Source: JBKDZR01 sp047971485 (GTDB lineage: Bacteria > Pseudomonadota > Alphaproteobacteria > Rhodobacterales > Rhodobacteraceae). From it: a stretch of DNA of 26,327 nucleotides. The stretch is from positions 1-26,327 of the forward strand of contig JBKDZR010000121.1 of the NCBI GenBank assembly GCA_047971485.1, in the 5' to 3' direction. Below, piece after piece: positions 18,201 to 26,011 of the stretch (its first letter is position 1; the number at the start of each line of letters is the position of its first letter). A model generated the notes under the pieces. That model saw only the letters and a program-made list of their open reading frames with translations, was not told where the DNA came from and made no database searches. Both the position numbers and the translations under genes were made by a program.

Positions 18201-18811
18201 TCAACAGCTTCTACAACGCCGCCCTGGTGCTGCTGGCGGTGGTCCTGTCCACGGCCGGGGTGCTGGTGGGCATGCTGGTGATGAAACAGCCGTTCTCGAT
18301 CATCATGACGGGTACGGGGATCGTGGCCCTGGCCGGGATCGTGGTGAACAACAACATCGTTCTCATTGATACCTATCAGGAATACCGCCGCTACATGCCC
18401 GCGCTGGAGGCGATCATCCGCACTGCAGAAACCCGGATCCGGCCGGTTCTGCTGACGACCCTGACAACAATGGCCGGGCTCGCCCCGATGATGTTCGGGC
18501 TGTCGCTGGATTTCTTCGCCGGCGCGGCGTCCATCGACAGCCCGACCTCGCTGTGGTGGAAGCAACTGGCAACGGCGGTGGTCTTTGGTCTGGGAATCGC
18601 CACCGTTCTGACGCTGGTTTTCACCCCGACCATGCTGGCCTTGCGGATTTGGGCCGCAACCTATGTCCAATCCATCGGCCGGCTTCTGGCCCGCTGGGCC
18701 GGGGGCGCCAGCCGCCAAAGGACCGAGGACTGGATCCTGCGGCGCAAGGCAGCCCGGGTGCCGCCGCCTGACATCCTGTGGACGGAAGATCCCCCGCACG
18801 GCCGCGATTGA
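15269..18811 (+). CDS. RND efflux permease (AcrB/HAE-type), enlarged
   Basis: 1180 aa, compared with about 1020-1050 for AcrB-like pumps. The N-terminal helix (MILAFIALSLLAGGFAYVNL) is followed by GEPDIEIPALFVSVPFPGIS, which is the usual porter start. The TM4 region reads GMLVDGAIVVVEYADRR, so Asp402 matches AcrB D407 but the D408 position is Gly403. TM10 reads GIVVNNNIVLID, with Asn1027 where AcrB has K940. Between TM6 and TM7, two additional hydrophobic segments appear near residues 511-531 and 538-558, joined by a basic linker. The C-terminus is also extended and basic. It should be a proton-driven inner-membrane exporter working with the upstream adaptor. No outer-membrane channel gene is present in the window. 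Substrates are unknown. Confidence 0.9.
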   Translation: MTGLIDWAASHARMILAFIALSLLAGGFAYVNLPKEGEPDIEIPALFVSVPFPGISAEDSETLLVRPMETELSDLDMLKSMQATAAEGYAGIALEFNFGWDKTKTMADVRDAMTRAEGNFPAGADNYSVNEINFSEFPIVIVSLTGQVPERTLLRLAKDMQDRLEGLEAVLEARLTGQRDEMLEVVIDPLRLETYNLTANDLISAVVNNNQLIAAGELDWQSGAFAVKIPASFNEARDVFNLPVKTNGDRIVTLSDVADIRLTFEDRKTTARFNGKQTVALQVVKRKGFNLIDTAAEVRATVARETEAWPPALRDAVMVSTSNDQSTTVASMVSQLEGSVLTAIALVMIVVLATLGPRSALLVGFAIPTSFLLCFAFLAVMDVTISNIVMFGLILAVGMLVDGAIVVVEYADRRISEGVGPMRAYVEAAKRMFWPIASSTATTLCAFLPMLFWPGVAGEFMGLLPVTLIFVLIASFIVAIIYLPVMGGVSGRLVRTFAAASSALAARPLILRLVLTALALGITYTGAMQVLNPDYLGLGGTLGAALFFLGVVAVAITMGSFRHGQTPGRIHSGPRRSAFGALIRVLVGNPVMPVVTVAAVCSFVAGVFVYYGQNNRGVEFFVESEAEQAIIYVRARGNLSLAEKDALVRQAEDMALETDGIQSVFAFAGEGGLNANTGGSEAPSDTIGQIQVEMLAWDNRPRRAAEGSFLKRLLLRDEPDPHYDGDTILARLETQLATIPGIYTETLNLAMGPGAAKPVHLRLKGNDWATLTEATRIARARFEATPGLTDIDDSLPLPGIDFEINVDVEKAGRFGANVATVGVMVQLVTRGVLLDTMRVDTSDEEIDIRVRLPEEDRVLSTLDTLRVRTADGLVPLANFITITPVRKLAEINRIDRQRYFDIRANVTDGLSNAAGQPINPNERIAALTEWLEQDRPLPAGIDWEWTGDQEEQADSQAFLSQAFVGALALMFIILLAQFNSFYNAALVLLAVVLSTAGVLVGMLVMKQPFSIIMTGTGIVALAGIVVNNNIVLIDTYQEYRRYMPALEAIIRTAETRIRPVLLTTLTTMAGLAPMMFGLSLDFFAGAASIDSPTSLWWKQLATAVVFGLGIATVLTLVFTPTMLALRIWAATYVQSIGRLLARWAGGASRQRTEDWILRRKAARVPPPDILWTEDPPHGRD

Positions 18812-18840
18812 CAGGGAACGGCACACCAGGCCAAACATCC

Positions 18841-18885
18841 GGCCGGACTGCGGCCATCACGGGCGACAAGACCACAGCGTCGCCC
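18841..18885 (+). terminator. Tandem hairpins downstream of RND permease
   Basis: GGCCG-GACTG-CGGCC (18841-18855) is followed by a 7-bp stem GGGCGAC/GTCGCCC (18861-18867 and 18879-18885, 11-nt loop). The location 30-75 nt after the permease stop suits a transcription end. No T-run follows, so confidence is modest. Confidence 0.35.
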
Positions 18886-18986
18886 CGGATCAGAACATAA
18901 ATATCTGGACTATCAAATGGTTGGGCCGCGAAGCTCTATCAAACTAGGCGTCTGGAACACGATCGCTACGCATAGGAATGTGTCAT

Positions 18987-19169
18987 ATGCAGACCGGTAC
19001 CATCGGGGGCAATGCCACCACGATGATACCGGCCTTCTCCCCCCCGGGAGCCCGTCACCACAGCTTTCGCCAGGCGATTCACCGAGAAAACAGGGAAACG
19101 CCGATGCGGCACTCCCCAACAATTCTGAGACAAAGTATCAAGAAGAAAAGGAAAGGTCAAAGATCTTGA
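18987..19169 (+). CDS. Possible 60-codon ORF coupled to the LOG-family gene
   Basis: The ATG at 18987 follows AGGA (18974-18977) with 9-nt spacing. An ATG three codons earlier is too close to that site. The product would be a small basic protein beginning MQTGTIGGNATTMIP and ending KKKRKGQRS, with no domain, signal peptide or membrane segment that I recognise. Its TGA (19167-19169) overlaps the TTG proposed as start of the LOG gene (TTGA), which would allow translational coupling. The ORF crosses the long stem at 18994-19032, so structure and translation could interact. Amino-acid composition is not clearly protein-like, and it may be a chance ORF. Confidence 0.25.
   Translation: MQTGTIGGNATTMIPAFSPPGARHHSFRQAIHRENRETPMRHSPTILRQSIKKKRKGQRS
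18994..19032 (+). promoter_or_regulatory. Imperfect 12-bp stem-loop in the LOG gene leader
   Basis: Arms CCGGTACCATCG (18994-19005) and CGATGATACCGG (19021-19032) pair with one mismatch; the 15-nt loop contains a further GGC/GCC mini-stem. A CTCCC-CCCC-GGGAG hairpin follows at 19037-19050. It could be an mRNA regulatory structure, a terminator without T-run, or an inverted-repeat protein site. Confidence 0.4.
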
Positions 19170-19750
19170 TTCGTGTCCCCGATACCACCCGCCCCCTCTC
19201 CATTTGCGTCTATTGCGGGGCCCGCCCCGGCGCGCAGCCGGCCTATGCCGTCGCCGCCACTGAATTCGGCAATCTGATCGCCGCCGAGGGCTGGCGGCTG
19301 GTCTTCGGCGCCGGTGACATGGGCCTGATGGGCGATGTGGCGCGTGCCACACGCGATGCGGGCGGCCAGACGCTGGGCGTTATCCCCACCCATCTGGTTG
19401 GCAAGGAAACCGCCGCCCGTGACCTCAGCCAGGCTGTGATCACCGAGACCATGCACGAACGCAAGAAGGTGATGTTCATGAATGCCGATGCCGCCGTGGT
19501 CCTGCCCGGAGGCGCCGGCACGCTGGATGAGTTCTTCGAGGTCCTGACCTGGGCGCAACTGGGGCTGCACAGCCGTCCGATCCTGCTGGTCGATGTGGCC
19601 GGCTTCTGGCAACCGCTACTGGGGCTGCTTGATCATGTCATCGCCCAGGGCTTTGCCGCGCCTTCACTGCGGGATCTGATCACCGTCGTGTCCGATGCCG
19701 AGTCTGCGGTCGCCACCTTGCGCAAGGCCCTTTGTCCGCCCCCCGGTTAA
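19166..19750 (+). CDS. LOG-family (TIGR00730/YvdD-like) nucleotide phosphoribohydrolase
   Basis: About 194 aa from TTG 19166, which is preceded by AAGGAAAGG at suitable spacing and gives the normal family length. The frame is open upstream to an ATG at 18917, but those 83 codons have no family resemblance. The N-terminal SICVYCGARPG matches the family, followed by the Rossmann-like GDMGLMGDVARAT. The two signature motifs are MHERKK (residues 96-101, catalytic Arg) and PGGAGTLDE (114-122, catalytic Glu). LOG enzymes hydrolyse AMP or cytokinin riboside monophosphates to a free base and ribose 5-phosphate; the substrate here is unknown. It is cytoplasmic. Its end is 7 nt from the convergent lrp-like gene. 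The older annotation as lysine decarboxylase should not be used. Confidence 0.88.
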   Translation: MIRVPDTTRPLSICVYCGARPGAQPAYAVAATEFGNLIAAEGWRLVFGAGDMGLMGDVARATRDAGGQTLGVIPTHLVGKETAARDLSQAVITETMHERKKVMFMNADAAVVLPGGAGTLDEFFEVLTWAQLGLHSRPILLVDVAGFWQPLLGLLDHVIAQGFAAPSLRDLITVVSDAESAVATLRKALCPPPG

Positions 19751-19757
19751 CCCGCAT

Positions 19758-20228
19758 TCAGGGGCGCGCGATGGGCAAAAACGTGGTGTTCTTGATCTCT
19801 TCCATCGACAAAAGCGCGGTGACATTGAACACGCGCACCTCTGAAATCAGCGCCTGATAAAAGGCATCATAGGCGCGCGCATTGGCCACCCGCACCTTCA
19901 GAATATAGTCGATATCGCCGGCCAGGCGATGGGCCTCAAGCACCTCGGGCTGGGCCCGCAACGCCGCAAGAAACCGGCCCTGCCAGCCGGCATCGTGTTC
20001 CGATGTCCGGATCAGAACGAAAAAGCACGCCTCCAGCCCCAGCGCATCGGGATCGACCAGCGCGACCGTCCGGGTAACGACCCCCATCTCGCGCATCTTG
20101 CGAATCCTGTTCCAGACCGGCGTCTTCGAGGACCCCACCTTGCCGGCGATATCCTCCAGCGACTGGTCGGCATCGGCCTGCAGCTCACCAAGAATCTTCC
20201 GATCGAGATCATCCAACCGAACCACCAT
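19758..20228 (-). CDS. Lrp/AsnC-family transcriptional regulator
   Basis: 156 aa. An N-terminal AsnC-type helix-turn-helix (LDDLDRKILGELQADADQSLEDIAGKVG, then SKTPVWNRIRKM) is followed by a C-terminal RAM ligand-binding domain (RLAGDIDYILKVRVANARAYDAFYQ). The ATG is preceded by GGGAG at 8 nt. Family members form octamers that sense amino acids or related metabolites. The gene is divergent from cysG and the rest of the sulfite-reduction operon, so control of that operon, perhaps in response to cysteine or another sulfur amino acid, is a reasonable inference that the sequence does not prove. A candidate site overlaps its own promoter, consistent with autoregulation. Confidence 0.9.
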   Translation of the reverse strand: MVVRLDDLDRKILGELQADADQSLEDIAGKVGSSKTPVWNRIRKMREMGVVTRTVALVDPDALGLEACFFVLIRTSEHDAGWQGRFLAALRAQPEVLEAHRLAGDIDYILKVRVANARAYDAFYQALISEVRVFNVTALLSMEEIKNTTFLPIARP

Positions 20229-20270
20229 TCCAGCTTCTCCCGAAAAAACGAACGTTCATCCATTCAGGCG

Positions 20271-20299
20271 ATTTTAGTCGGAACAAATTTTCTATTCAA
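20271..20299 (-). promoter_or_regulatory. Candidate lrp-like gene promoter with embedded operator
   Basis: On the minus strand TTGAAT (20299-20294) and TAAAAT (20276-20271) are separated by exactly 17 nt, which places transcription start about 36 nt before the ATG. The spacer holds an AT-rich imperfect palindrome, GAACAAATTTTC on the + strand (20281-20292), whose right half resembles the E. coli Lrp consensus. A perfect GAACGTTC palindrome lies at 20250-20257. The same region must also hold the divergent cysG promoter. Confidence 0.45.
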
Positions 20300-20363
20300 T
20301 CCACATGCTGGCGCAATAGAGGGACAATGTTCTACAAAACGGCCGAACCAACAGGATCGCCCG

Positions 20364-21764
20364 ATGCAGCATTTTCCGATCTTCATGGACCTTCAGGACC
20401 GCGCCGTGGTCATTGCCGGCGGTGGCGAGGCCGCCCTGGCCAAGCTGCGCCTGCTGGGCAAAACCCCCGCACGGCTGAGCGTCTTTGCCGCCCATCCCTG
20501 CCCCGGGATCGTGGATATGGCCCGGGATGGTCGGATTGCCCTGATCCGCCGCCCGGTCACCGCCGACGATCTGCGCGCCGTGGCGCTGGCCTATGCTGCC
20601 CATGGCGATGCGGCGCAGGATGCCGGTTTTGCCGCCCTGGCCCGCGCCGAAGGGGTGCTGGTTAATATCGTTGACGACCTGGCCGGCAGTCAGTTTCTGA
20701 CCCCGGCAATCGTCGATCGCAGCCCGGTCACCGTGGCCATCGGCACCGAGGGCACCGCCCCGGTTCTGGCCCGGATCCTCAAGGCAGATATCGAGGCCCG
20801 CCTGCCCGCCGGTCTTGGCCTTCTGGCCCGTGCCGGTCAGGCCTTTCGCCGCCTGGCCAGCACCCTGCCCATGGGCCGCCCGCGCCGGGATTTCTGGGCC
20901 GATTACTTCCTGCACGAGGGTCCGGCGGCGCTGGACAAGGGCGGCGAAGCGGCCCTGCCCGCCACGCTGGACGATCTGCTGGCCCGCCATGAGGCACAGG
21001 CCGCGCGCCCCGGCCATGTTGCCTTTGTCGGCGCCGGGCCGGGTGATCCCGAACTGCTGACGCTGAAGGCGCGCCGCGCCCTGGATACCGCTGATGTGGT
21101 CATCCATGATCGGCTGATCGCCGCCCCGATCCTTGATCTGGCCCGGCGCGAGGCGGTACTGATCGCCGCTGGCAAGGAGGGCTTTGGCCCCTCGACCCCG
21201 CAAGAGGATATCAACGCCCTGATCCTGCGCCACGCCCGCGCCGGCGCCCAGGTGGTGCGGCTGAAATCCGGTGATCCGGCGGTTTTCGGGCGGCTGGATG
21301 AGGAAATCGAGGCCTGCGATGCCGCCGGGATCGGCTGGCACGTGGTGCCCGGCATCACCGCCGCCTCGGCCAGCGCCGCCGCTATCGGCCAAAGCCTGAC
21401 CCGCCGGGGCCGCAATTCCGAGGCCCGCCTGCTGACCGGCCATGATGTCGCCGGTTTCGCCGAACAGGACTGGCAGCGCCTAGCGCGTTCTGGCACGGTG
21501 GCCGCCATCTACATGGGCCGCAAGGGCGCGCGCTTTCTGCAAGGCCGGCTGATGATGCATGGCGCCGATCCGGCCACGCCCGTCAGCCTGATCGAGAATG
21601 CCTCGCGCCCCGATCAGCGCATCGTCGCAGCCACATTGGCCAGCCTGTCCGATACGGTGCAGGGGGCGGCATTCTCTGGCCCCGTTCTTATCCTTTATGG
21701 CCTGTCGCCCCGCATGGTCGCTGAAGCCCTGCCCCTTCCCCAAGCACGTGAGGCCCTGTCATGA
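20364..21764 (+). CDS. cysG: CysG siroheme synthase (trifunctional)
   Basis: 466 aa, the usual CysG length, from ATG 20364 preceded by AGGA at 7 nt. The N-terminal half is the precorrin-2 dehydrogenase/sirohydrochlorin ferrochelatase: NAD motif VIAGGGEAALAKLRLL and the VNIVDD segment whose first Asp is residue 104, matching the catalytic Asp of E. coli CysG. The C-terminal half from about residue 216 is uroporphyrinogen III methyltransferase (GAGPGDPELLTLKARRAL, RLKSGDPAVFGR, VVPGITAASASAA). It makes siroheme from uroporphyrinogen III in the cytosol, the cofactor of the downstream sulfite reductase. The stop overlaps the DUF2849 gene as ATGA, so the operon is tightly coupled. Confidence 0.95.
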   Translation: MQHFPIFMDLQDRAVVIAGGGEAALAKLRLLGKTPARLSVFAAHPCPGIVDMARDGRIALIRRPVTADDLRAVALAYAAHGDAAQDAGFAALARAEGVLVNIVDDLAGSQFLTPAIVDRSPVTVAIGTEGTAPVLARILKADIEARLPAGLGLLARAGQAFRRLASTLPMGRPRRDFWADYFLHEGPAALDKGGEAALPATLDDLLARHEAQAARPGHVAFVGAGPGDPELLTLKARRALDTADVVIHDRLIAAPILDLARREAVLIAAGKEGFGPSTPQEDINALILRHARAGAQVVRLKSGDPAVFGRLDEEIEACDAAGIGWHVVPGITAASASAAAIGQSLTRRGRNSEARLLTGHDVAGFAEQDWQRLARSGTVAAIYMGRKGARFLQGRLMMHGADPATPVSLIENASRPDQRIVAATLASLSDTVQGAAFSGPVLILYGLSPRMVAEALPLPQAREALS

Positions 21765-22066
21765 GCCGTCGGTTCACCCCCAAGATCGTCACCGCCAATA
21801 CCCTGCTGGACGGCGATGTCGTCTATCTGACCCCGACCGGGGGCTGGTCGCGCCACCATCACGAGGCGGCATTGCTGACCGATGAGGCCGACGCCCAGAT
21901 CCGCCTGATCGAGGCCAGCCAGCAGCACGGCACCATCGTCGGCGCCTATCTGGCCGATGCCCGGCCCGGAACCAGCGGCCCCGAGCCCGTCCACTTCCGC
22001 GAGGCCTTTCGCGCCACCGGCCCCTCCAACTACCACCACGGCAAGCAGGAGCACCGGGGCGCCTGA
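21761..22066 (+). CDS. DUF2849 family protein of the sulfite-reduction operon
   Basis: 101 aa starting at an ATGA overlap with cysG. It matches what I know of DUF2849: an opening of the type RFTPKIVTANTLLDGDVVYLT, then GGWSRHHHEAAL, and a charged C-terminus. It has three consecutive His in the middle and two more near the end, but no Cys, membrane segment or signal peptide. The family is typically found next to cysI in alphaproteobacteria, yet its biochemical role is not established to my knowledge. Its fixed place between siroheme synthase and the siroheme enzyme suggests help in cofactor delivery, assembly or electron transfer; this is inference. cysI follows after 21 nt with its own AAGGA site. 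Confidence 0.8.
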   Translation: MSRRFTPKIVTANTLLDGDVVYLTPTGGWSRHHHEAALLTDEADAQIRLIEASQQHGTIVGAYLADARPGTSGPEPVHFREAFRATGPSNYHHGKQEHRGA

Positions 22067-22087
22067 CCCCGCGACAAGGAACAGCCA

Positions 22088-23753
<1,666 letters not shown>

Positions 23754-23764
<11 letters not shown>

Positions 23765-24509
23765 GGCCCCCTTCCCCGACGCGGCGGAACGCGCCGCTCA
23801 TCTGAACCAGCGCTATCGCCACCATTCGGCGACCGCCGTTCTGGAACGCGCGCTATCCGACCCGCAGGTCGGGCAAATCGCGCTTGTCTCCAGCTTCGGG
23901 GCGGAAAGCGTGGTGCTGCTGCATCTGGTCGCGGTGATTGATCGCAGCACACCCGTGCTGTTCATCGACACCGAAATGCTGTTCCCCGAAACCCTGGCCT
24001 ATCAGGCTGAGGTCGCCCAGAAACTGGGGCTGGCCGATCTGCGCCGCATTCGTCCAACCCCGGCTGCCCTGTCCGCCGAGGACCCAGACGGGACTTTGCA
24101 TCAAACCGATCCCGACGCCTGCTGCGCCCTGCGCAAGACCCGCCCCCTTGAGAAGGCCCTGGCCCCTTTCGATGCCTGGATCACCGGGCGCAAGCGCTTT
24201 CAGGCGGGCACCCGTGCTGCGCTGGATTTCTTCGAAGCGGACGGCCCATCGCGGATCAAGGTCAACCCGCTGGCCCACTGGGCCCCGGCGGATGTGCAGG
24301 ACTACCTGATCAACAACCGGCTGCCGCGCCACCCGCTGGTCGCAAAGGGCTATCCTTCCATCGGCTGCGCCCCCTGCACCAGCCCCGTCGCCCCGGGCGA
24401 AGACCCCCGCGCCGGGCGCTGGCGGGGCCGCGCCAAGGAAGAATGCGGCATCCATTTCGTCAACGGCCAGATCATGCGCGGCCCAACAGCAAAGGGAGAC
24501 GCGGCATGA
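23754..24509 (+). CDS. cysH: CysH, APS reductase-type (4Fe-4S)
   Basis: About 251 aa from GTG 23754, overlapping the cysI stop; AAAGGG lies upstream. An ATG at 23727 and an open frame to 23661 are alternatives. The PP-loop-like core includes ALVSSFGAESVVLLHL and VLFIDTEMLFPETLAY. Four cysteines that bind the [4Fe-4S] cluster in assimilatory APS reductases are present: C123-C124 (CCALRKTRPL) and C205/C208 (SIGCAPCT). The catalytic Cys is C231 in KEECGIHF. This pattern distinguishes APS reductase from cluster-free PAPS reductase such as E. coli CysH. It reduces adenylyl sulfate to sulfite with thioredoxin or glutaredoxin, feeding the adjacent sulfite reductase. Its stop overlaps the DUF934 start as ATGA. 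Confidence 0.93.
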
Positions 24510-24922
24510 GCGTCATCGTCACCGATACCGGTTTCACCCCAGCCAATGATGTGCTGGATTTCACTGCCGCCGAGGATCTGGGCACCGGGGCTGCGGAAGG
24601 CCTGGCCCTTGATCTGCCCAGCGATGCGGACCCGAGCGATATCATCCCCCATCTGGCCCGGATCGCCGTGATCCGGGTTGATTTCCCCAGCTTCGCCGAT
24701 GGCCGCGGCTTCACCATCGCCCGGCGACTGCGGATGGCCGGGTTCACCGGCACCCTGCGTGCCAGCGGCCATGTTCTGGCTGACCAGTACACCATGGCCC
24801 GGCGATCCGGCTTTGATCAGGTTGAAATCTCTTCGGAAATGGCCAGCCGACAACCCGCCGAGCAATGGATCTTTCGCGCGGATTGGCGCGCCCATGACTA
24901 TCAATCCCGCCTGCGCGCATAA
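24506..24922 (+). CDS. DUF934 family protein of the sulfite-reduction operon
   Basis: 138 aa starting at an ATGA overlap with cysH (ATG 24506). The frame is open to 24443 but the overlap start is the natural choice. The central region RIAVIRVDFPSFADGRGFTIARRLR is the recognisable DUF934 core, followed by LRASGHVLADQYTMARRSGFDQVEI. There is no signal peptide, membrane span or Cys cluster. DUF934 genes recur beside cysI and cysH in alpha-, beta- and gammaproteobacteria, but I know of no established activity; annotation as an oxidoreductase is unsupported. It likely assists sulfite or APS reduction, perhaps as an accessory or electron-transfer partner. Confidence 0.85.
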   Translation: MSVIVTDTGFTPANDVLDFTAAEDLGTGAAEGLALDLPSDADPSDIIPHLARIAVIRVDFPSFADGRGFTIARRLRMAGFTGTLRASGHVLADQYTMARRSGFDQVEISSEMASRQPAEQWIFRADWRAHDYQSRLRA

Positions 24923-24951
24923 GCCCGCTTTCCGGCACGCCCACCCCACGC

Positions 24952-24957
24952 TATAGA
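24952..24957 (+). promoter_or_regulatory. Possible -10 box upstream of fpr
   Basis: TATAGA at 24952-24957 lies about 36 nt before the fpr ATG. The sequence 17 nt upstream (TTTCCG) is a poor -35 box, so this would be a weak or activator-dependent promoter that lets fpr be expressed apart from the cys operon. Confidence 0.3.
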
Positions 24958-24992
24958 CACACGGACCCGAGGCACGGCCTCATCAGGATGAC

Positions 24993-25838
24993 ATGACAGA
25001 ACAGAGCGCAACCAACGTGACCGACGCCACCCCGATCAAGGTCCTGCCCGACGCCCAGACAGTGACCGATGTCCAGCACTACACCGACCGGCTGTTCCGC
25101 TTCCGCGTGACCCGGCCTGCCAGCCTGCGCTTCCGCTCGGGCGAGTTTGTCATGATCGGCCTGATGGGCGATCCCGATCCCAAGACCGGCCGCCAGAAAC
25201 CCCTGCTGCGCGCCTATTCCATCGCCTCGCCCGCCTGGGATGAGGAACTGGAATTCTACTCGATCAAGGTCCCCGACGGGCCGCTGACCTCGCGTCTGCA
25301 GAACATCAAGGTCGGGGATCAGATCATCCTGCGCCCGAAACCCGTGGGCACGCTGGTTCATGATGCGTTGCTGCCGGGCAAGCGGCTGTGGTTCTTTTCC
25401 ACCGGCACCGGCATCGCGCCGTTCGCCTCGCTGATCCGTGAACCGCAAACCTATGAGGATTACGACCAGATCATCCTGACCCATACTTGCCGCGATGCGG
25501 ATGAGTTGAAGTATGGCGCGGAACTCGTTGATAATATTAAATCGGATGAGATGCTGCGCGAACTTCTGGGCGACAAGCTGGACAAGCTGATCTACTATCC
25601 AACCACCACCCGCGATCCCAGCCCCAAGATGGGCCGGATCACCACGCTTCTGGAGGATGGCACCCTCTTTCGCGATCTCGGCATCACCGGCATGTCCGCA
25701 GATACCGATCGTGCGATGGTCTGCGGATCACTTGGCCTGAACACCGATCTGAAACGGATCCTCGAAGGCTTTGGCCTGCGCGAAGGCGCCAATTCCGAAC
25801 CGGCGGAATATGTGGTTGAAAAGGCTTTTGTCGGCTAA
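24993..25838 (+). CDS. fpr: Ferredoxin/flavodoxin-NADP(+) reductase (FPR)
   Basis: 281 aa with AGGA 5 nt before the ATG. The FAD-binding domain has the RAYSIAS motif, and the NADP domain has STGTGIAPFASLIRE and HTCRDADELKY. The protein ends EYVVEKAFVG, as bacterial subclass I FPRs of Rhodobacter type do, without the plastidic C-terminal Tyr. It moves electrons between NADPH and ferredoxin or flavodoxin in the cytosol, and FPRs are often part of oxidative-stress responses. Position after the cys operon, with a 70-nt gap, suggests that it supplies electrons to the sulfite reductase, although general use is likely too. A short AT-rich codon cluster near 25527-25545 is unlike the rest of the gene. 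Confidence 0.95.
   Translation: MTEQSATNVTDATPIKVLPDAQTVTDVQHYTDRLFRFRVTRPASLRFRSGEFVMIGLMGDPDPKTGRQKPLLRAYSIASPAWDEELEFYSIKVPDGPLTSRLQNIKVGDQIILRPKPVGTLVHDALLPGKRLWFFSTGTGIAPFASLIREPQTYEDYDQIILTHTCRDADELKYGAELVDNIKSDEMLRELLGDKLDKLIYYPTTTRDPSPKMGRITTLLEDGTLFRDLGITGMSADTDRAMVCGSLGLNTDLKRILEGFGLREGANSEPAEYVVEKAFVG
25506..25535 (+). promoter_or_regulatory. Possible promoter inside fpr
   Basis: TTGAAG (25506-25511) and GATAAT (25530-25535) are separated by 18 nt within an unusually AT-rich patch of the fpr coding region. It could drive a transcript covering the end of fpr and infC, or simply be a cluster of rare codons. Confidence 0.25.
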
Positions 25839-25924
25839 GGTCCGCCCCTCAGGCGCCTCCCCCGGCCTTGAAGGCTGCGTGTCGCCGGAAGTCTTGATGA
25901 TGGCACCCTCGCGCCAACCGGGAA

Positions 25925-25952
25925 AACCGCATGTTAGCCCGTAAATGCGGTT
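25925..25952 (+). terminator. Stem-loop between fpr and infC
   Basis: Perfect 8-bp arms AACCGCAT (25925-25932) and ATGCGGTT (25945-25952) enclose a 12-nt loop that can add TTA/TAA pairing. It lies 87 nt after the fpr stop. No T-run follows, so termination is uncertain; the right arm touches the proposed infC -35 box. Confidence 0.4.
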
Positions 25953-25979
25953 GAAATTGGCTCAATCGCGCCATAAGAG
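25951..25979 (+). promoter_or_regulatory. Candidate infC promoter
   Basis: TTGAAA (25951-25956) and TAAGAG (25974-25979) are separated by 17 nt. The -35 box is good, the -10 box is mediocre. Transcription would begin about 25 nt before the infC start codon. Confidence 0.35.
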
Positions 25980-26011
25980 ATGTGCCTTGTAACCTCAGAA
26001 GGAATTCGACA

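Larger units (their letters stand above)
18812..19165 (+). other. Long gap / leader between RND operon and LOG-family gene
   Basis: 354 nt with lower GC than its surroundings, especially near 18890-18995 and 19110-19165. It holds two tandem hairpins just after the permease (18841-18885), a large imperfect stem (18994-19032), a short CTCCC/GGGAG stem (19037-19050) and a possible 60-codon ORF (18987-19169). I could not match it to a known riboswitch. A clear promoter was not found; the AT-rich 18895-18920 stretch is the most promising place. Confidence 0.4.

Noticed and set aside
18808..18813. Perfect TTGACA at the end of the RND permease gene
   Set aside because: No acceptable -10 box is found 16-19 nt downstream.
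18812..19165. Known riboswitch (cobalamin, SAM-II) upstream of the LOG gene
   Set aside because: None of the conserved core motifs of these classes could be recognised by eye.
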